A stretch of 10,608 nucleotides of DNA, taken from the NCBI GenBank assembly GCA_910592205.1, contig CAJVPJ010001310.1, forward strand, positions 1 through 10,608, in the 5' to 3' direction. Shown piece by piece: positions 1 through 7,844 of the stretch. A program made the translations under genes and the position numbers. The DNA comes from Paraglomus occultum (Eukaryota > Glomeromycota > Glomeromycetes > Paraglomerales > Paraglomeraceae). Position 1 is the first letter of the stretch. Every line of letters begins with the position of its first letter. The notes under the pieces are model-generated. The model had not been told where the DNA came from, searched no databases, and worked only from the letters and a program-made list of their open reading frames with translations.

Positions 1-77
1 ATAATGCGTCATTGCTAGAACAGAACGTTTAAGATTGACATCAAGCGGCTTTTTACCACGTAGTAATCTTGCATCGC
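1..77. repeat. Left arm of perfect 77-bp inverted terminal repeat
   Basis: Bases 1-77 are the exact reverse complement of 10532-10608; I compared them base by base. At position 78 the identity stops at once (T here, A expected from the other arm) and no similarity continues inward. The inner 25 bases (53-77) are coding: they hold the last codons and TAA stop of the dehydrogenase gene on the minus strand. The outer 52 bases are that gene's 3' flank. No target-site duplication can be judged because the window ends exactly at the repeat. Confidence 0.97.
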
Positions 78-1459
78 TTCCAAAACTCTCCGTTCTTCGC
101 TGCTGGCACAGTTTCTTCGTCCAAAGCTAGAAAAACTGGCGTTTCCGCACCTTGATCTATTGAAGAAAGTGCGTTTTTCATTTTAATTCATGGTTACCGT
201 CCCACTCATTAAACAGACTGTTGCGCGCAAATCGTCATACCTGGTGTTAGAGGTGCTGCAGGTCCGGCCATGTCAGTCTTCACCCATCCAGGACAACAGC
301 AACTAACCAAAATGTCTTTTCCTTCGCTGGAAACACGACGGGCAAGTATCCTTGTCAGAGCGGTGACGCCTACTTTACTCACACCGTATGCTACATTAAA
401 CGTTATGATATGATTATATGCTCAGTTTAAAAAACAAAAGAACAATGTCACAAGTACGCATAATATAAAACAATGCTTGAACGTGATACCTTGCGTTGGC
501 CATCCTTCTTCCTTCCAAGTTCCTTTCTCCACGGCATCCTGTTTTCAAATAACAATAACAAGGTTAATATAGCAATTCACACTATCCATACTCCTCTCTT
601 CCCTCCTCCCCCAACACGCGCGCGCGCTAACAAACCTCAAACTTCTTCATAAGCGCAACCAAACCATCAATGTCTAAATCGTCTCTAGTAAATTCCTGAG
701 CGAGCTCGTTGCTGAGTATGCCCAATCGTCCAGCACTGCTCGCTATATTGATCAATCGACCTTGCGGTTTGATTATCGGTAGTAGGTATTCGGATAGCTT
801 GAGCGTACCATAAAAGTTTGTTCCCAACGTAGTGCGAACCACGTTGATATCGAAAGCGGATCCTTTAAATGCTGTTCATCGACAAAACGTTTTTAGTCGG
901 CAACTAATCCAGATTATATATACTATATACAGAAAACAATTTCTCAAAGATTAAATTTACCCATTGCGGCGTTGTTAATCAGGATATCCAAACCTGGAAG
1001 AACAATGCTGTAGTCATTAGATGTTGCAAGAATAACATACTTGATGTTTGCATTTTGTCGTTTTCGTTTTAAATACCTCCATGATTCTGCAGTAAATATT
1101 CTTTGGCGTTCACCATTGTCTGTTCATCGGTCAGATCTATCCGCATGAACTTTAAATCGACATTTCCTCCATCACCGCTCAGAATTTTCTGGATTTTTAA
1201 TTCATTCTGAAGCTTACTTAGGGAAGTTTCGCCAAGAGACTGGTTACGCGCCGAAAGATAAATGGTAAGGGATGGGGTGCGTTGCGATTCGGCATATTTC
1301 AATGCCAGATTCTTGACTATTGCATAACCAATGCCTTTATTCTATTTGTATGAATTCGATTGAATTTCTTTTTTTAATTCGAGTTTGTTTTTCCGGCTCA
1401 TGACACGATGATATGCAAGGACAGCTTACCGCACCAGTGACAAGCGCAACCTTGGCCAT
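53..1459 (-). CDS. Carbonyl-reductase-type short-chain dehydrogenase, 7 exons, complete
   Basis: Predicted cytosolic NAD(P)H-dependent short-chain dehydrogenase/reductase (SDR) of the carbonyl reductase group; the substrate cannot be told from sequence. Exons on the minus strand are 1459-1430, 1341-1077, 993-961, 871-636, 538-490, 390-241 and 156-53, giving 288 aa, close to the roughly 277 aa of animal carbonyl reductases. Introns are 83-99 bp with GT...AG ends and every junction is in phase. Visible SDR landmarks: cofactor motif TGANKGIG at residues 8-15, NNAA near 105-108, the PQGRLINIASS strand with the catalytic Ser near 154-155, the YGVSK active site (Tyr206, Lys210), and PGWVKTDM near 238-245. 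The C-terminus, GEFWKRCKITTW, fits the family's usual ending. Its last seven codons and the stop lie inside the 77-bp terminal repeat. The start is the first ATG before VALVTGA. No broken frame was seen, so the gene is probably functional. Confidence 0.93.
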
Positions 1460-1944
1460 TGAGATAATTATTGAGAGACAGTATGGGGGAAGAAAGTAGC
1501 GTTTATATACGATAAAATTTCCATTAGTATTACTAATTCTAATGACTAATTAATTTATTGGTCACGATGACGTAAGTTAATGAATGATGTATACAGTTCG
1601 CAAAAAGAACATGATGGAATCTCGATTATCGTTAATCATGACCAAGTTGGGAAATTGACACGCTGATCGGATACTGTACACGGTTCTCTAATGTTCTAAT
1701 CTGACACGTAAGCGTGCTGCAACATAGCGTACTACAATCATTGACACCAAAATTAGCAACTAACTGTAATATAGTTATTGTCACTCGATGCTATCAGTCA
1801 TCTGTAGCATCTTCTTCATAGTGTCAGGTCCTATCTGGTATTTTGTATTCGATGTTTCTAACGGTTTAGAATGAGCGAATTGTCTTGGTTGAGTGTCAGT
1901 GGCCTACACAGAAGCAATTAGCGTGAGACGTTGTGTCGTTTCTT
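1460..1944 (-). promoter_or_regulatory. Intergenic region upstream of the dehydrogenase, with TATA-like box
   Basis: This stretch separates the dehydrogenase start codon from the MED7 stop codon; both genes run leftward. On the minus strand TATATAAA lies at 1509-1502, about 45 bp upstream of the ATG at 1459. It is followed by a pyrimidine run (CTTTCTTCCCCC), a common arrangement near fungal transcription starts. The remaining part must also hold the MED7 3' UTR; I see no clear AATAAA in it. No further gene is visible. The promoter role is inferred from position. Confidence 0.45.
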
Positions 1945-3058
1945 TTACAAAACGATAAGAATCTGAGAATAGCGCACCAGAATAGTCTTTTTCTCATCGA
2001 GAGCTTTCCATGACCGTTTTACATTTTCTAGTATTTGGTCCAGATCGGCACATTGTCTAAGACATCAAAATCGCAGGCCATTAGTATATATTATTACTCG
2101 AGACACATCAACACTCTGCATGCTGCAATGTGCTTACTTTTTAATCTGTTCGGTTGCTTCTTTTCTTTTTTGCAACTGATCCTCCATTATCAAACGTAAC
2201 GTTTCCCTGCCCTATATAACAAAAGTTATTGCCACCACCAATCATTACATATGCCTTTCGGCTCGACAATCGTGTATATTGATCGAAAACTTTTACCTGA
2301 TGCGGTCTAAATTCATTTAATAAATGCTTCATGTTTACGAATATGGTTTCCAAATATTTTGCCTTATCGGCCGACTGGTCATAAGCAGATAGTATACAAT
2401 CAGATTAGAAAAGTTCAAGCCAATAGATTGTAAGGCGAGATAAAAGTACCTGTTCCGGTTGGTTCATCAGTGTGTTAAGCAAGTCAATGAAATTAGATAT
2501 TAATGATTGATTCAGTTTCTTTAGCTCTACCACTGGATCTAGATTGGAAGAACATGAGAAATGTGGACTGGATGATTAATACTCGCACCCATAGTCTAAA
2601 ATGCCATGCGGGCTAGTTTGCACTTACCGATATCGCCTTTCGGATATAACTGCTCCTTTCCTTGTTCTTCCAAAGACATCAATCGATCTTCAACCTAACC
2701 CAATTTCCCCCAATCGATAATCCGTCATGAGGCTTTTGTTTTGCAGAAATACATCCTGACTTGACTAACCTACCGGCCATAATTCACCAAACATCTCATA
2801 ATGACCTTCTATTATCGGCGGCGGAGGCTCGAGTTCCAGCACACTGCATTCTCGGAGTGAATTAATGGCGGGTATTACAGGTGCTTGAATGTTTGTTGGT
2901 AACTTTGTGTCGTTTTCTCCTTCCGTTGACACTGATAGCTGTTGTTGCCGTAGCTGCTCTTTATATTTTTCCAATAGGGCTAAATTTTCATTCGTATATC
3001 GTTTATAGTATTCTGGTGGCGCTGGAAATACAGATGCGACCGACTGTTGAGAAGACAT
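1945..3058 (-). CDS. MED7: Mediator complex subunit 7 (MED7), 6 exons, complete
   Basis: MED7 is a middle-module subunit of Mediator, the nuclear co-activator linking transcription factors to RNA polymerase II; in yeast its N-terminal part pairs with Med31 and its C-terminal helices with Med21. Exons on the minus strand are 3058-2774, 2694-2628, 2538-2450, 2374-2297, 2211-2138 and 2056-1945. Introns are 75-89 bp, all GT...AG, all in phase, giving 234 aa, a normal MED7 length. Family signatures: VFPAPPEYYKRYT near the N-terminus (residues 10-22), the PPPP stretch just before the first intron, FGELWP, then EQLYP, the helix ELKKLNQSLISNFIDLL, and HLLNEFRPHQ followed by RETLRLIMEDQLQKR. I start at the ATG at 3058 (MSSQQSV). 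The preceding in-frame TTG is not a plausible start. No frameshift or internal stop was found after splicing. Confidence 0.95.
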
Positions 3059-3512
3059 TTTCAATCACCTTTCGGCATACAATCAATGACGATCAAGGTA
3101 ATAATCACGGGTTTCACCACAGAATCACGTACTAGCAAATTTAATAGTAATAGTAAATCCGTTATTATTATTATTATGTTTAATCTGGTTTCAAGAAAAA
3201 AATCCGCACTAAGCGAAATCCGTTATATAGACTCCCGCTGTGTACATAGTGAACCCGCAAAATTCAAAAAATTCGGTTTAATGGAGTATCGGGTTGATGG
3301 TTTTTACTTATTATTACCTTCAGTCCGGGTTAATTGATCAACGGGTTCATTGATTTTGTATAATAAAATATTGTACATTCTCTTGGAAGTTTATATTAAA
3401 TTGGCATTTTGAGCGTCAATCTCCAGGTTCCCAAATGGATCGTATATTACTGTCGCGGCTGATGCTGAGACCCGCATGACCGATTTTTTATTACTATTAC
3501 CTTACTAGAGCT
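3059..3512. other. MED7 upstream region with CGGGTT-type motif cluster and TTA microsatellite
   Basis: No gene is convincing here; short open frames on the plus strand are shadows of MED7 or low-complexity DNA. A short TTA microsatellite sits at about 3162-3176. Between 3248 and 3353 the motif CGGKTTNATKGA occurs four times on the plus strand (3274, 3290, 3326, 3342), with a related CGGGTTCAC on the minus strand near 3248-3256. The MED7 promoter should lie at the left edge, but I see no clear TATA box. Confidence 0.5.
3248..3353. repeat. Degenerate CGGGTT-type 12-bp motif cluster
   Basis: Four plus-strand copies fit CGGKTTNATKGA: CGGTTTAATGGA (3274), CGGGTTGATGGT (3290, last base differs), CGGGTTAATTGA (3326) and CGGGTTCATTGA (3342). 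An inverted copy, GTGAACCCG, lies near 3248. Spacing is irregular, so this is either an old decayed tandem repeat or a cluster of protein-binding sites upstream of MED7. The sequence alone cannot decide. Confidence 0.45.
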
Positions 3513-3752
3513 TTACTTATTCTGTCGATTGCTTTTCAACATAAAGGTATCCATTGTTATCACTTCGGCTAAATGCTTAACTTGGTCAATTTTTTTTCTA
3601 AACACTGCAGACCTTTTTTCACAATACTTGAGCAATGCATCAATACAATTGGTCACGGATAGGTGAACAAACTCATTAGTATTAGGCAGTATAGTAATAG
3701 GTAATAAACACATGGTTATAAAAAAGTAGAACTTGTGATTAAAAATACCCGT
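3513..3752 (-). CDS. Putative terminal exon, weakly prefoldin/UXT-like
   Basis: An open frame on the minus strand runs from a good acceptor (TTTGCAG, ending at 3754) to TAA at 3513. From about 3690 the translation looks like real protein: LPNTNEFVHLSV, then an amphipathic helical stretch, KYCEKRSAVFRKKIDQVKHL. The pattern (a 'P-T-x-x-x-V' hairpin strand followed by a basic helix with 'KR') recalls the C-terminal half of prefoldin-alpha-like proteins such as UXT. However, the expected 'VDLG' stretch before it is missing and replaced by hydrophobic low-complexity residues. No upstream exon could be joined with certainty. It could be a gene remnant. Recognition is weak. Confidence 0.28.
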   Translation of the reverse strand, partial: TGIFNHKFYFFITMCLLPITILPNTNEFVHLSVTNCIDALLKYCEKRSAVFRKKIDQVKHLAEVITMDTFMLKSNRQNK

Positions 3753-3753
3753 G

Positions 3754-4367
3754 CTGCAAATAATTTTTACTTGAAGATATTAATACGTCATATGAAAAAC
3801 AACTTGTTGCGATCATAACAACTTACTTTCTATGCACAAGAGAATGCTAAATATAAGACAAAATAATCAAACTGTCACGACGAGTCGGACATGCATACGA
3901 TGATTATATCTGCTATACACTGCCTCATAATAATAATTGAATTTACCACAACAATTCAAAACTCTGATAAACATTGTTATTTAAGAAAACACGCTAATAC
4001 TAACTCACGTACTGTTCTCACTCATTATGATTATGGTTTGGAAAAACTTTCAATTTTGTATTGGAGGATAGAAATGAGTCTCCTTATTATACATACAATT
4101 TACATAAAGTTTTATTGTTGTCTATATTGTTTATCACGTGACAGAAGGCATTTTTCAATAACAGTAAACCTATAGAGATTTCTAGCTTCCTTAGTTTCGA
4201 GATGCAGATCTAAAAGCCATAGTCTGAGACGGCAGACATCTTCAATGCTGTGGAGAGGAGATATTTGTCCAAAGCCTTAAATTTACAGCAACACATAAAT
4301 TATTTAGAGTAATGTAGAAATTACTCAATGGAAGTATAAATTTATTGGTTGACTACTTGCAGCTTTG
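3754..4367. other. AT-rich stretch with no supported gene
   Basis: The plus strand is open for 94 codons at 3891-4175, but the translation is rich in Ile, Leu, Tyr and His with no domain-like pattern, as expected from AT-rich DNA. On the minus strand I found no exon that could be joined in phase to the fragments at 3513-3752 or 4368-4555. I see no RNA gene and no repeat. Confidence 0.5.
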
Positions 4368-4555
4368 TCAACGTCGTCTAAGTCTCAACAACCGCATCAG
4401 GCTAAAGCCATGAAAATAACTACGGGCCTCCAATAATTCTCGTAAAAAATCGCGTTGCTTCACGATCTGCTGACACCTCACGGCGTGTTGTTATTTTTCG
4501 GCATTATTCCTCAAAAAACCTATAATGTCTCTTTGTTGAAGAATTTCCTCTTGAC
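4368..4555 (-). pseudogene. Coiled-coil-like exon fragment with an internal stop
   Basis: Directly after an acceptor-like TTTAG (ending at 4556) one minus-strand frame runs 62 codons with coding character. It reads EEILQQRDIIGFLRNNAEK, then a TAA (4493-4491), then RCQQIVKQRDFLRELLEARS and RLLRLRRR, ending in TGA at 4370-4368. Hydrophobic residues are spaced as in an amphipathic helix or coiled coil. It has either a nonsense mutation or an unrecognised intron around the TAA. It is on the same strand as the 3513-3752 exon and could belong to the same gene (prefoldins have a helix-hairpin-helix plan), but I could not connect them. I do not recognise the protein. Confidence 0.28.
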
Positions 4556-4700
4556 CTAAATACGAATACTCCTATTTGATAGATTGGCACAGCAAACATG
4601 TATGTCGGCATTTACTAAGGAGCCTAAAATATTTAATAAATAAAATAGCCAAGCGGGGGATTCTTTAATGAAGAGAGAGACTAGAGTAACTACGTGCACA

Positions 4701-4817
4701 ATGGACTTTATCAAAAGCAAGTTGAATTACAAGTACGAAGTAAAATTATTACGAAAAGGAAAACAAAGATTTAGACTGAGCGTCAATCGTGATGCTATGC
4801 TAATTCGAGAGGGGTAA
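4701..4817 (+). CDS. Small ORF or first exon of unknown function
   Basis: An ATG at 4701 opens 38 codons of basic, coding-like sequence (MDFIKSKLNYKYEVKLLRKG, then FRLSVNRDAMLIREG). The TAA at 4815-4817 lies inside a strong 5' splice donor, GGG|GTAAGT (donor at 4814), so this may be a first exon. The nearest downstream acceptor (CTCACAG ending at 4851) would make a 38-bp intron, far shorter than the 69-106 bp introns in this window, although it would extend the frame by about 27 codons. It may instead be a solitary exon remnant. No family recognised. Confidence 0.25.
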   Translation: MDFIKSKLNYKYEVKLLRKGKQRFRLSVNRDAMLIREG

Positions 4818-5063
4818 GTCTAGACAACTTTTTTGGTCAACGTTCTCACAGACTTGAGCGTTTACACCAAATTCGCTTCTTTATTACGCCTCTATACTAC
4901 ATGTTAAAACACGTGTATGTGAGGTACCAACTATTGTAACGATATATTTTTACATCGATACTTTTGTCACGATCAATCGAAATTAGGAATTTTTCGTAAT
5001 AGTATAAAAATAATATTAATATTCACTCTCTTCAATTCCATGCTATACTAAGTTATAAACAAA

Positions 5064-5451
5064 ATGCCTCAAAACCTGATAACAACTTGCGCTATGGCAA
5101 GATCGAGTCTGATGATCGGTACTGTTCCCTCCAACAAGACGTTTGCGCAAAAAAAAAATTGTATACGTTAAGCTCCCTAATAAGCCCGAATCGCTGTGGA
5201 ATTCGTTTGTTTCGATAATGACGGGTGAAGAATTGTTTAAATCAAACACTAGCTTTTAGTCAGTGTCTCAAAGACTAAACGCAAACCTTCTCATTGATTC
5301 AAAGACACAGAGAGTGATAGCGAGGAAAATTATTTCCATAACTAACGTATTAAAAAGCTTGGATATTGTGTTTAACTTTCTCGTTCATCTACCCGCAGGT
5401 TTTGACTATGATGCAAATACTGTATCAACAATACGCGCTCCTTCGAAATAA
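5064..5451 (+). pseudogene. Broken gene of unknown function (A10 frameshift plus TAG)
   Basis: ATG at 5064 has a favourable context (AAACAAAATG) and opens MPQNLITTCAMARSSLMIG, continuing to VPSNKTFAQ. A run of ten A (5149-5158) then throws the frame off by one; with nine A the frame would continue as IVYVKLPNKPESLWNSFVS and MTGEELFKSN to a TAG at 5257-5259. The same frame then goes on with SQRLNANLLIDSKTQRVIA and NFLVHLPAGFDYDANTVS to TAA at 5449. AATAAATG follows at about 5476. So one open frame of about 128 codons carries two lesions. The homopolymer could be a sequencing error; the TAG could be hidden in a very short intron ending TTTTAG|TCAG. No domain recognised. Confidence 0.4.
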
Positions 5452-6270
5452 ACGCTAATTATCTCTGTTTCTTTAATAAATGTTATTTACTAAATTTTCA
5501 CCAGACATTATTGAACCGATTTATTCTTAAAGCTGGTCTGACCATAAAGATAAAACATACAATTTTGGACAAACATTGCATTGACGACTGCAGAGTGGTA
5601 GAGCTTAACTAGATGTACGAGTTTATTTATCATCACAATTACTGTTGTCATAAGAGAAAATTCATGTCATTATTAAAAACAAATAATTAGTTTTATGTAA
5701 CTTTTTTATTATATGATATTGCAAGTCAAAACAAATATGTGAAATTCTGCTGACTGTTTACGAAAAATCTCTATAGATAATATAAACTAGCACGAAGTTA
5801 TCTCCGTGGAAACGCCGACTGACATCACGACGTTCGAGCGCGGCCCCCGTTTTGCGTTCCGTCGCGTTGTGTTGCGTGCGAGTCTTTCATATGTCAGCAA
5901 CCTTCGGTGTAGAATGTCCGCTGATACCTGCATGATCTGCTTTTGTTAAGTTGCTTATTTTGTGCAAAGCCATACTAATCAGCTACTTTGTGTTTGGGAA
6001 CTTTGAACTCAGCATTGTATTTAATATGGAAGTAGCTATACGATTTGTATACTGGGAATGAATAGCGCAGGTGACTACATTTGTAAAATTTTTCGTAACG
6101 GTAATAGTAATGGTAGTTTCCAGATCTCGTTTCTTCTTCGGAGCTTGAGTTGTGTACCGCAAGACTTTTAGATGAACGTATTTTTTAAATAGTCGTTCAT
6201 CTATCCAGAATCCGGGTAGAATAAGAGCTGCTACTAAACATGTGAAGTCGTCAAGATTGTGATGTGTGGC
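5452..6270. other. Gene-poor region with a GC-rich patch
   Basis: 5452-5790 is AT-rich and empty apart from the AATAAATG mentioned for the preceding fragment. 5805-5890 is a conspicuous GC- and CpG-rich patch inside a plus-strand frame without an ATG (5791-5949, including SVETPTDITTFERGPRFAFR). Within it, TGACATCACGACGTT (5820-5834) resembles the half-palindrome of the repeat array at 6271. The minus strand is open for 97 codons at 5983-6276 (for example LPGFWIDERLFKKYVHLKV), but it has no ATG at its start and no recognisable domain. I do not call a gene here. Confidence 0.4.
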
Positions 6271-6475
6271 GAGCACTGTTGATGTCGATCGACATCACAA
6301 TGTTTTCGTAGTTATCATGTTGCTCGAGCACTGATGCATCACAATGTCTTCGTAATTGTCATGTTGCTCGAGCACTGTTGATGTCAATCGACATCACAAT
6401 GTCTTCGTAATTGTCATGTTGCTCGAGCACTGTTGATATCAATTGACATCACAACGTTTTTGATATCAATTGACA
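6271..6475 (+). repeat. 55-bp tandem repeat array with nested palindromes
   Basis: Units: 6271-6325 (55 bp), 6326-6369 (44 bp, 11 bp missing), 6370-6424 (55 bp) and a diverging fourth from 6425. Each unit starts GAGCACTG and ends GTTGCTC, so the unit junctions form the perfect palindrome GCTCGAGC. The centre of unit 1 is the perfect 18-bp palindrome TGATGTCGATCGACATCA; unit 3 has one changed base, and unit 4 reads TGATATCAATTGACATCA. In unit 4 a TGATATCAATTGACA stretch appears twice (from 6433 and from 6461), 28 bp apart. An inverted half copy, ATTGTGATGT, lies just upstream at 6256-6265. Such dyads could bind a dimeric protein or simply be a decayed satellite. Confidence 0.9.
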
Positions 6476-6539
6476 AGGCCACCATACGCGCCTTGGCGTT
6501 GATTTCAATATTAAACTACAAAGTTCGAAATAATAGAAA

Positions 6540-6612
6540 TTTAAGAATAAAGTTTATGACATGTAATTGAAATATTTAGAAATAAAGCTTATAATACATA
6601 CAATCGAAATTA
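6540..6612 (+). repeat. AT-rich imperfect tandem repeat, two copies
   Basis: Copy 1 (6540-6573) and copy 2 (6575-6612) share the pattern TTTA(A)GAAATAAAG(T/C)TTAT...ACAT...CAATYGAAAT. A more degenerate related stretch may precede them from about 6510. Both copies are AT-rich and contain AATAAAG, so they could also be read as polyadenylation-like DNA. No coding function is apparent. Confidence 0.5.
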
Positions 6613-7122
6613 TAAAAGTTTATCCTTTTCGTGGGAATAAACTCCATCCATGGACCACTGTTTTCGTGTTTCGTGGAGTTCGAGTTGGAAGACAGTAGTG
6701 TCCTGTCCGAGGACGGTGACAAAAGTTCGCCGTGGCGTGGGTATTTGTGGTTGTGGGGAAGAAACTTCTCACTACATGAGATGTTCGTTTCAAACCACTT
6801 GAACTCCACTTGTATTGCCGAGTGAGCGGAATAGAGAATAGTTTTATGGGTGTGTAGGAAATTATTTGCCCGCGACGTGGGCACGAACGACAAGACGCTG
6901 CTTCTTTTATGAGACATTGGTTTCGATATGGACAAGTAAAAGTAGTTTGCGATAATACTGTAATAGCTGATATTACGGCTAGTAGAGTGTCTTATTGCAA
7001 AGCAACAATAACGGGTGACAGAGAGAGGAAAATTTTTTTAAAGAGGATCAATTTTGGGGTTTTGGGGTGATAATTGTGGTAATCGTGCATGCATATTTTT
7101 TTAAAGTGAATAGTTTTTTATA
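6613..7122. other. Region open on both strands, no gene assigned
   Basis: At 6576-6935 the minus strand is open for 119 codons, and within it the plus strand is open for 64 codons (6631-6825). Both translations look moderately protein-like (plus: EFELEDSSVLSEDGDKSSPW; minus: HSAIQVEFKWFETNISCSEK), but I recognise neither. Base composition is richer in G+C than the surroundings. This is what a fragment of an old repeat or one real exon with an antisense shadow would look like. From 6936 to 7122 there is only AT-rich DNA with a purine run (GACAGAGAGAGGAAAA) and two copies of ATTTTTTTAAAG. Confidence 0.35.
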
Positions 7123-7170
7123 CGACATCCTCCAACGACATCCTCCAACGACATCCTCCAACGACATCCT
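7123..7170 (+). repeat. 13-bp minisatellite, about 3.7 copies
   Basis: The unit CGACATCCTCCAA is repeated exactly at 7123-7135, 7136-7148 and 7149-7161, followed by a partial copy to 7170. Copies are identical, so the expansion is recent or under replication slippage. It is not inside a recognisable gene. Confidence 0.95.
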
Positions 7171-7471
7171 AACAACAATTTATAAAATCCTAAAATCAAC
7201 ACTTTATCTGTATCTTTAACACTGGGTTTTAAAGGCAAACGCAGTTATAATCAGACCTCTACATGTACGCCATGTCTCATTTTCCAGACTCGGGAGTCAT
7301 ATAACAAAAATTGATTGTTATTTTATACGAACCATTGCATATTCTAGTTGTTACTTTGAAACTTGCCGATCATTCGAGGTGGGGTTAAAATTATAAATAG
7401 GCGATTACCTAAATACGGTCAAACTGTTCTATCGAAGCATTTGCCTTGGAACCCTTTTCCGCTTTACAATA
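7171..7471. other. Spacer with no supported feature
   Basis: AT-rich DNA with no frame of coding character on either strand. It includes ATTATAAATAGG near 7390-7401, a TATA-like string that could belong to a plus-strand gene, but nothing downstream fixes its role. It also contains what would be the 3' flank of the minus-strand fragment ending at 7472. Confidence 0.4.
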
Positions 7472-7844
7472 TTATGCCACGTATCGGTCACAGACCTTGT
7501 TAGCAACAAAGCGCATAAAATCATCAGTCATAGTTCGATTCCGCTGCATATTAATACCATCTAACAGATACACAAGAAATAGAATTCCCACAAGACTACC
7601 CGCAATCCGAATGCCATAAGTAGTATTAGGTATCCCAAAATGAATTACCCGACAATGGCGAATCGACGTCCCGATGCTTGTCAGGATACAGGTTTAAGAG
7701 ACAGATGCGGCTGGACAAAGTCAGATCTAACTCCAACATGCTCGTGCCAACTACTTGTGGTATTAGAAACACGGAATCATTAAGGCTGCATGTTTTCTCT
7801 TCAACTTGCGGACACATGTAATGACCGACGGCGCGCATCATTTC
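7472..7844 (-). pseudogene. Broken gene or exons for a single-pass membrane protein, unknown
   Basis: After the acceptor CTGTCAG (ending at 7845) a minus-strand exon reads EMMRAVGHYMCPQVEEK and continues through VVGTSMLELDLTLSSRICLL and YPDKHRDVDSPLSG to a TAA near 7626. In the next frame, overlapping that end, the sequence continues GIRIAGSLVGILFLVYLLDG, then NMQRNRTMTDDFMRFVANKV and CDRYVA, with TAA at 7474-7472. The first of these carries a hydrophobic run (IAGSLVGILFLVYLL) fitting a membrane helix. A one-base frameshift near the TTTTGGG tract (about 7635) would join both halves. An intron starting at TCGG|GTAATTC does not keep phase with the acceptors I can see. I do not recognise the family. 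Its 5' end is antisense to a plus-strand exon at 7790-8022. Confidence 0.4.

Noticed and set aside
611-629. CG dinucleotide run (CACGCGCGCGCGC) as a regulatory site
   Set aside because: It lies in the fourth intron of the dehydrogenase gene and is a simple short microsatellite.
2881-3337. Plus-strand open frames opposite the MED7 first exon and its upstream DNA
   Set aside because: They are antisense to a clear MED7 exon or lie in low-complexity DNA, and have no coding pattern of their own.
3891-4175. 94-codon plus-strand open frame
   Set aside because: AT-driven composition (Ile, Leu, Tyr, His), no domain-like pattern, no splice or promoter context.
6271-6475. CRISPR array
   Set aside because: The units abut directly, with no unique spacers, and the genome is eukaryotic.
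7525-7545. tRNA T-arm (GTTCGATTCC)
   Set aside because: The string fits a B-box, but the flanking bases do not pair as a T-stem, and no acceptor stem or anticodon arm can be drawn around it.
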